Below are positions 54,666-56,842 of a stretch of DNA of 56,842 bases, piece by piece. The position numbers were made by a program, and so were the translations under genes. This DNA is from F23-B02 sp963620985 (GTDB taxonomy: Bacteria > Bacillota > Clostridia > Oscillospirales > Oscillospiraceae), in NCBI GenBank assembly GCA_963620985.1, contig CAVFCI010000009.1, positions 1 through 56,842 of the forward strand. Reading direction: 5' to 3'. The notes beneath the pieces were generated by a model. It made no database searches and was not told where the DNA came from. It saw only the letters and a list, made by a program, of their open reading frames with translations. Within the stretch, counting starts at the first letter, position 1. Each line of letters begins with the position of its first letter.

Positions 54666-55436
54666 ATGGCAAATACAAATGACTATTACCGTAAGCGCGA
54701 GGATCCGTATAAGCCTAAGCTGACGCGGAACGTGAACCGGCCTCTGACGTTTTTCCTCGTCATAGTCGCGCTTATCTTCATAATGAGCGTGTTCTTCAAG
54801 GTCTCGCGCATCGAGGTCAGGGGCAACTCTATCTACAGCGCCGAAGAGGTGATAAGAGCTTCCGGCATAACAGAGGGCGATAACCTGTTTTTCATAAACG
54901 GCATCGCCGCCGGAAGCCGCGTCGCGGTGAAGCTTCCGTATGTGGATTCGGTTCAGATAAACCGAGGCCTGCCGAACCTTGTCATCATCGAGGTCACGGA
55001 AAGCAAGGCCGTCGGCTGCCTGAAGGTCTCCGACGAGCTGTGGTCTGTAAGCAGCAGCGGAAAGTTTTTGAGCAGCATAACGCAGGATGACAGCAGCTAT
55101 ATCGCCATGATAAGCGGCATAAGCGTATCCGAGGCCGCGACCGGCGAGTATATAAAGGCCGCCTCAGGAGAGGAGAATAAGCTGGCCTATTTAACGGATA
55201 TACTCTATCAGATACAGGCTCGCGGGCTCCTCGGCAAGGTCACGGCCATCGACATGAGCGATGTGAGCAACCCGACCTTTGAGTATGACAGCCGCTTTCT
55301 CGTGAAGCTCGGGGCTATGGATAACACCGAGTATAAATTCGGCAAGCTGCTCTCGGCAGTGTCACAGCTCACGGCTGACGATGCCGGAACGCTTGACGTT
55401 TCAAGCGGCGATAAGGTCATTTTCAACCCGAATTAA
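54666..55436 (+). CDS. divIB: Cell division protein FtsQ/DivIB
   Basis: 256 residues. A basic cytoplasmic tail, one membrane segment (about 27-45; LTFFLVIVALIFIMSVFF) and a POTRA domain directly after it (VSRIEVRGNSIYSAEEVIRASGI). Bridges early and late divisome proteins with FtsL. Placement between murA and ftsZ supports the call. Confidence 0.9.
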   Translation: MANTNDYYRKREDPYKPKLTRNVNRPLTFFLVIVALIFIMSVFFKVSRIEVRGNSIYSAEEVIRASGITEGDNLFFINGIAAGSRVAVKLPYVDSVQINRGLPNLVIIEVTESKAVGCLKVSDELWSVSSSGKFLSSITQDDSSYIAMISGISVSEAATGEYIKAASGEENKLAYLTDILYQIQARGLLGKVTAIDMSDVSNPTFEYDSRFLVKLGAMDNTEYKFGKLLSAVSQLTADDAGTLDVSSGDKVIFNPN

Positions 55437-55467
55437 TACTTTGTTTACATAGCGGGGGAAAAAGCTA

Positions 55468-55496
55468 TTGACCTTGAGGCCAAAAAGTTATAAAAT
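55468..55496 (+). promoter_or_regulatory. Private promoter for ftsZ
   Basis: TTGACC, a 17-base spacer, TAAAAT, in the gap between divIB and ftsZ. It allows ftsZ to be expressed independently of the MraZ-controlled promoter. Confidence 0.75.
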
Positions 55497-55565
55497 GTTA
55501 CATATCGCGTAATATGACTGCGGCTCATGCCGCATCTTCTAAATAACTGTACTGGAGGAAACAAA

Positions 55566-56714
55566 ATGGATTTCAAAGCCGAAGTAGGCCCTGAAAACGT
55601 CGTAACTATAAAGGTCGTCGGTATCGGCGGTGCCGGCAACAACGTTGTCAACAGAATGGTCAAGTCCGGAACTCAGGGCGTTGAGTTCATTGCAATAAAC
55701 ACCGATAAGCAGGCGCTTGCGGTCTCCAATGCCGATCAGAAGATCCAGATCGGCGAAAAGCTGACCCACGGTCAGGGCGCAGGCTCCGATCCCGAGGTCG
55801 GCAAGAAGAGCGCAGAGGAAAGCCGCAATAATATCGCCAAGGCCGTCGAGGATGCCGATATGGTATTCATCACAGCCGGTATGGGCGGCGGCACGGGCAC
55901 GGGCGCAGCTCCCACGGTCGCGGACATTGCGCGTGAGGCCGGAATACTCACGGTCGGCGTTGTCACAAAGCCCTTCAAGTTCGAAGGAAAGCGCCGCATG
56001 GATCAGGCAAACGATGGCATTAAGGAGATGCTCGGCAAGGTCGATTCTCTGCTGATAATCCCAAACGATCGCCTGAAGTACGCCACCGATCAGAAGGTGA
56101 CCCTCGCAAACGCATTCGAGATAGCCGACGATGTTCTCCGTCAGGCGGTGACCAGCATTTCCGACCTTATCAAGAACACGGGCTTTATTAACCTCGACTT
56201 TGCAGACGTGACCTGCATCATGAAGAACGCAGGCTTTGCCCACATGGGCGTAGGCCGTGCAGCAGGCAAGGGTAAGGCTGAGGATGCTGCCCGCATGGCA
56301 GTCGCAAGCCCGCTCATGGAGACCTCGATAAACGGTGCGCACGGCGTGCTGATAAACATCACGGGCTCCGAGGATATGGGACTTGAGGATGTCGAGGCGG
56401 CGGCAAATCTCGTTCAGGAGGCTGCGCACCCCGATGCGAATATCATCTTCGGCGCGACCTTTGACGAGTCGATGCAGGACGAGATCCGTGTCACCGTCAT
56501 TGCCACCGGCTTTGAGGAAGCACCCACCGCGAAGCAGCCGACGCAGCAGCAGCCGTCTGCCAAGAAGGCAGAGCCCGCGTTCGAGAAGCAGCAGGGCATG
56601 TTCAGCGCCGCAAGCGAAAAGGCGGCGGAGAAGAAGCCCGAGGAACCCGCAAAGCCCGCCGGCGAGGAAGACCCCTTCGACAGCATCTTTAAGATATTCA
56701 ACGCAAACAGCTGA
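55566..56714 (+). CDS. ftsZ: Cell division GTPase FtsZ
   Basis: 382 residues from the ATG at 55566 (GGAGG before it). GIGGAGNNVVNRM near 19-31, the tubulin signature GGGTGTGAAP near 106-115, and the T7-loop NLDFADV near 208-214. The core ends near 318 and is followed by a Gln/Lys/Pro-rich linker. The tail DPFDSIFKIFNANS replaces the usual IPxFxR-type peptide that binds FtsA, SepF or other partners. ftsA is not in the window. Confidence 0.97.
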   Translation: MDFKAEVGPENVVTIKVVGIGGAGNNVVNRMVKSGTQGVEFIAINTDKQALAVSNADQKIQIGEKLTHGQGAGSDPEVGKKSAEESRNNIAKAVEDADMVFITAGMGGGTGTGAAPTVADIAREAGILTVGVVTKPFKFEGKRRMDQANDGIKEMLGKVDSLLIIPNDRLKYATDQKVTLANAFEIADDVLRQAVTSISDLIKNTGFINLDFADVTCIMKNAGFAHMGVGRAAGKGKAEDAARMAVASPLMETSINGAHGVLINITGSEDMGLEDVEAAANLVQEAAHPDANIIFGATFDESMQDEIRVTVIATGFEEAPTAKQPTQQQPSAKKAEPAFEKQQGMFSAASEKAAEKKPEEPAKPAGEEDPFDSIFKIFNANS

Positions 56715-56723
56715 ACTTAACAG

Positions 56724-56758
56724 AAAAACCGGCTGAGCCATTCGCTCAGCCGGTTTTT
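56724..56758 (+). terminator. Terminator of ftsZ
   Basis: AAAAACCGGCTGAGC pairs perfectly with GCTCAGCCGGTTTTT. Confidence 0.92.
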
Positions 56759-56760
56759 CA

Positions 56761-56776
56761 CAGCGTGTCAAAAAAC
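56761..56776 (+). repeat. Palindromic intergenic element, truncated copy 3
   Basis: CAGCGTGTCAAAAAA is identical to the first 15 bases of copy 2 and again starts two bases after a terminator. The rest of the element is missing. Confidence 0.55.
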
Positions 56777-56800
56777 CTACCCAATCTCCCTCGTTTCTGG

Positions 56801-56806
56801 TATAAT
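56801..56806 (+). promoter_or_regulatory. Extended -10 promoter for the gene at the right edge
   Basis: TGG directly before TATAAT makes an extended -10; no good -35 is seen. Confidence 0.55.
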
Positions 56807-56827
56807 AAAAGAAACGGGGGTGTTGTC

Positions 56828-56842
56828 ATGGAAGAATGGAAA
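56828..56842 (+). CDS. Start of a further gene, cut by the window edge
   Basis: ATG followed by four sense codons (MEEWK) with a GGGGG-type site seven bases upstream and an extended -10 at 56801. Too short to identify. Confidence 0.5.

Overview
The window is a stretch of a low-redundancy bacterial chromosome whose gene content and arrangement point to an anaerobic clostridial Firmicute, most likely an Oscillospiraceae/Ruminococcaceae-type gut organism. This placement is inferred from gene content; no database search was possible. The evidence is a sensory [FeFe]-hydrogenase with a SpoIIE-type phosphatase, a DUF4364 protein, asparagine synthetase A, a BspA-like leucine-rich-repeat surface protein ending in a dockerin, an EtfAB/acyl-CoA dehydrogenase operon, and a meso-diaminopimelate-type MurE. 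Coding DNA is fairly GC-rich, AGGAGG-type ribosome binding sites are strong, and GTG and TTG starts are common. I see no insertion sequence, prophage, CRISPR array or rRNA.

Layout from left to right. 1-3.7 kb: release factor 3 (minus), an old-yellow-enzyme reductase, a truncated CopG/BrnA-like antitoxin remnant and an RseC-family protein (minus). 3.8-6.6 kb: a two-gene signalling unit made of a hydrogenase-like H-cluster/PAS sensor translationally coupled to a PP2C phosphatase. 6.7-15.7 kb: glutamyl-Q tRNA(Asp) synthetase (minus), a TetR regulator, then ybaK, uvrA, recD2, comF and mreB. 15.8-21 kb: an alpha/beta hydrolase (minus), glpK with a Nudix and a DUF1015 gene, and yebC. 20.9-21.3 kb: a gene-free block packed with hairpins, sharing a palindromic element with the left edge of the window. 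21.3-26.8 kb: the LRR/dockerin protein, several small or uncharacterised genes, asnA and uppP. 26.9-29.2 kb: three tRNA genes, two overlapping tiny genes and a GT-C-type membrane glycosyltransferase (minus). 29.4-36.9 kb: rpoB and rpoC.

37-44.3 kb is the most distinctive metabolic region. A four-gene minus-strand operon (acyl-CoA dehydrogenase, EtfB, EtfA, CaiB-type CoA-transferase) is divergent from a YtoI-like regulator (HTH, DRTGG, CBS, hotdog) that is translationally linked to a second acyl-CoA dehydrogenase. Together they look like a self-contained module that activates an organic acid by CoA transfer and reduces its enoyl-CoA, with a built-in regulator that may sense nucleotides or acyl-CoA. 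The substrate cannot be read from the sequence.

44.3-56.8 kb is the division and cell wall cluster: mraZ, rsmH, ftsL-like, PASTA-PBP, murE, mraY, ftsW, murG, murA, divIB, ftsZ. It starts with a textbook promoter and three AAAGTG MraZ boxes. Its oddities are the absence of murF, murD and ftsA, a hairpin plus T-run that embraces the murA ribosome binding site, a private ftsZ promoter, and an FtsZ C-terminal tail unlike the usual IPxFxR peptide. The window ends five codons into a further gene.
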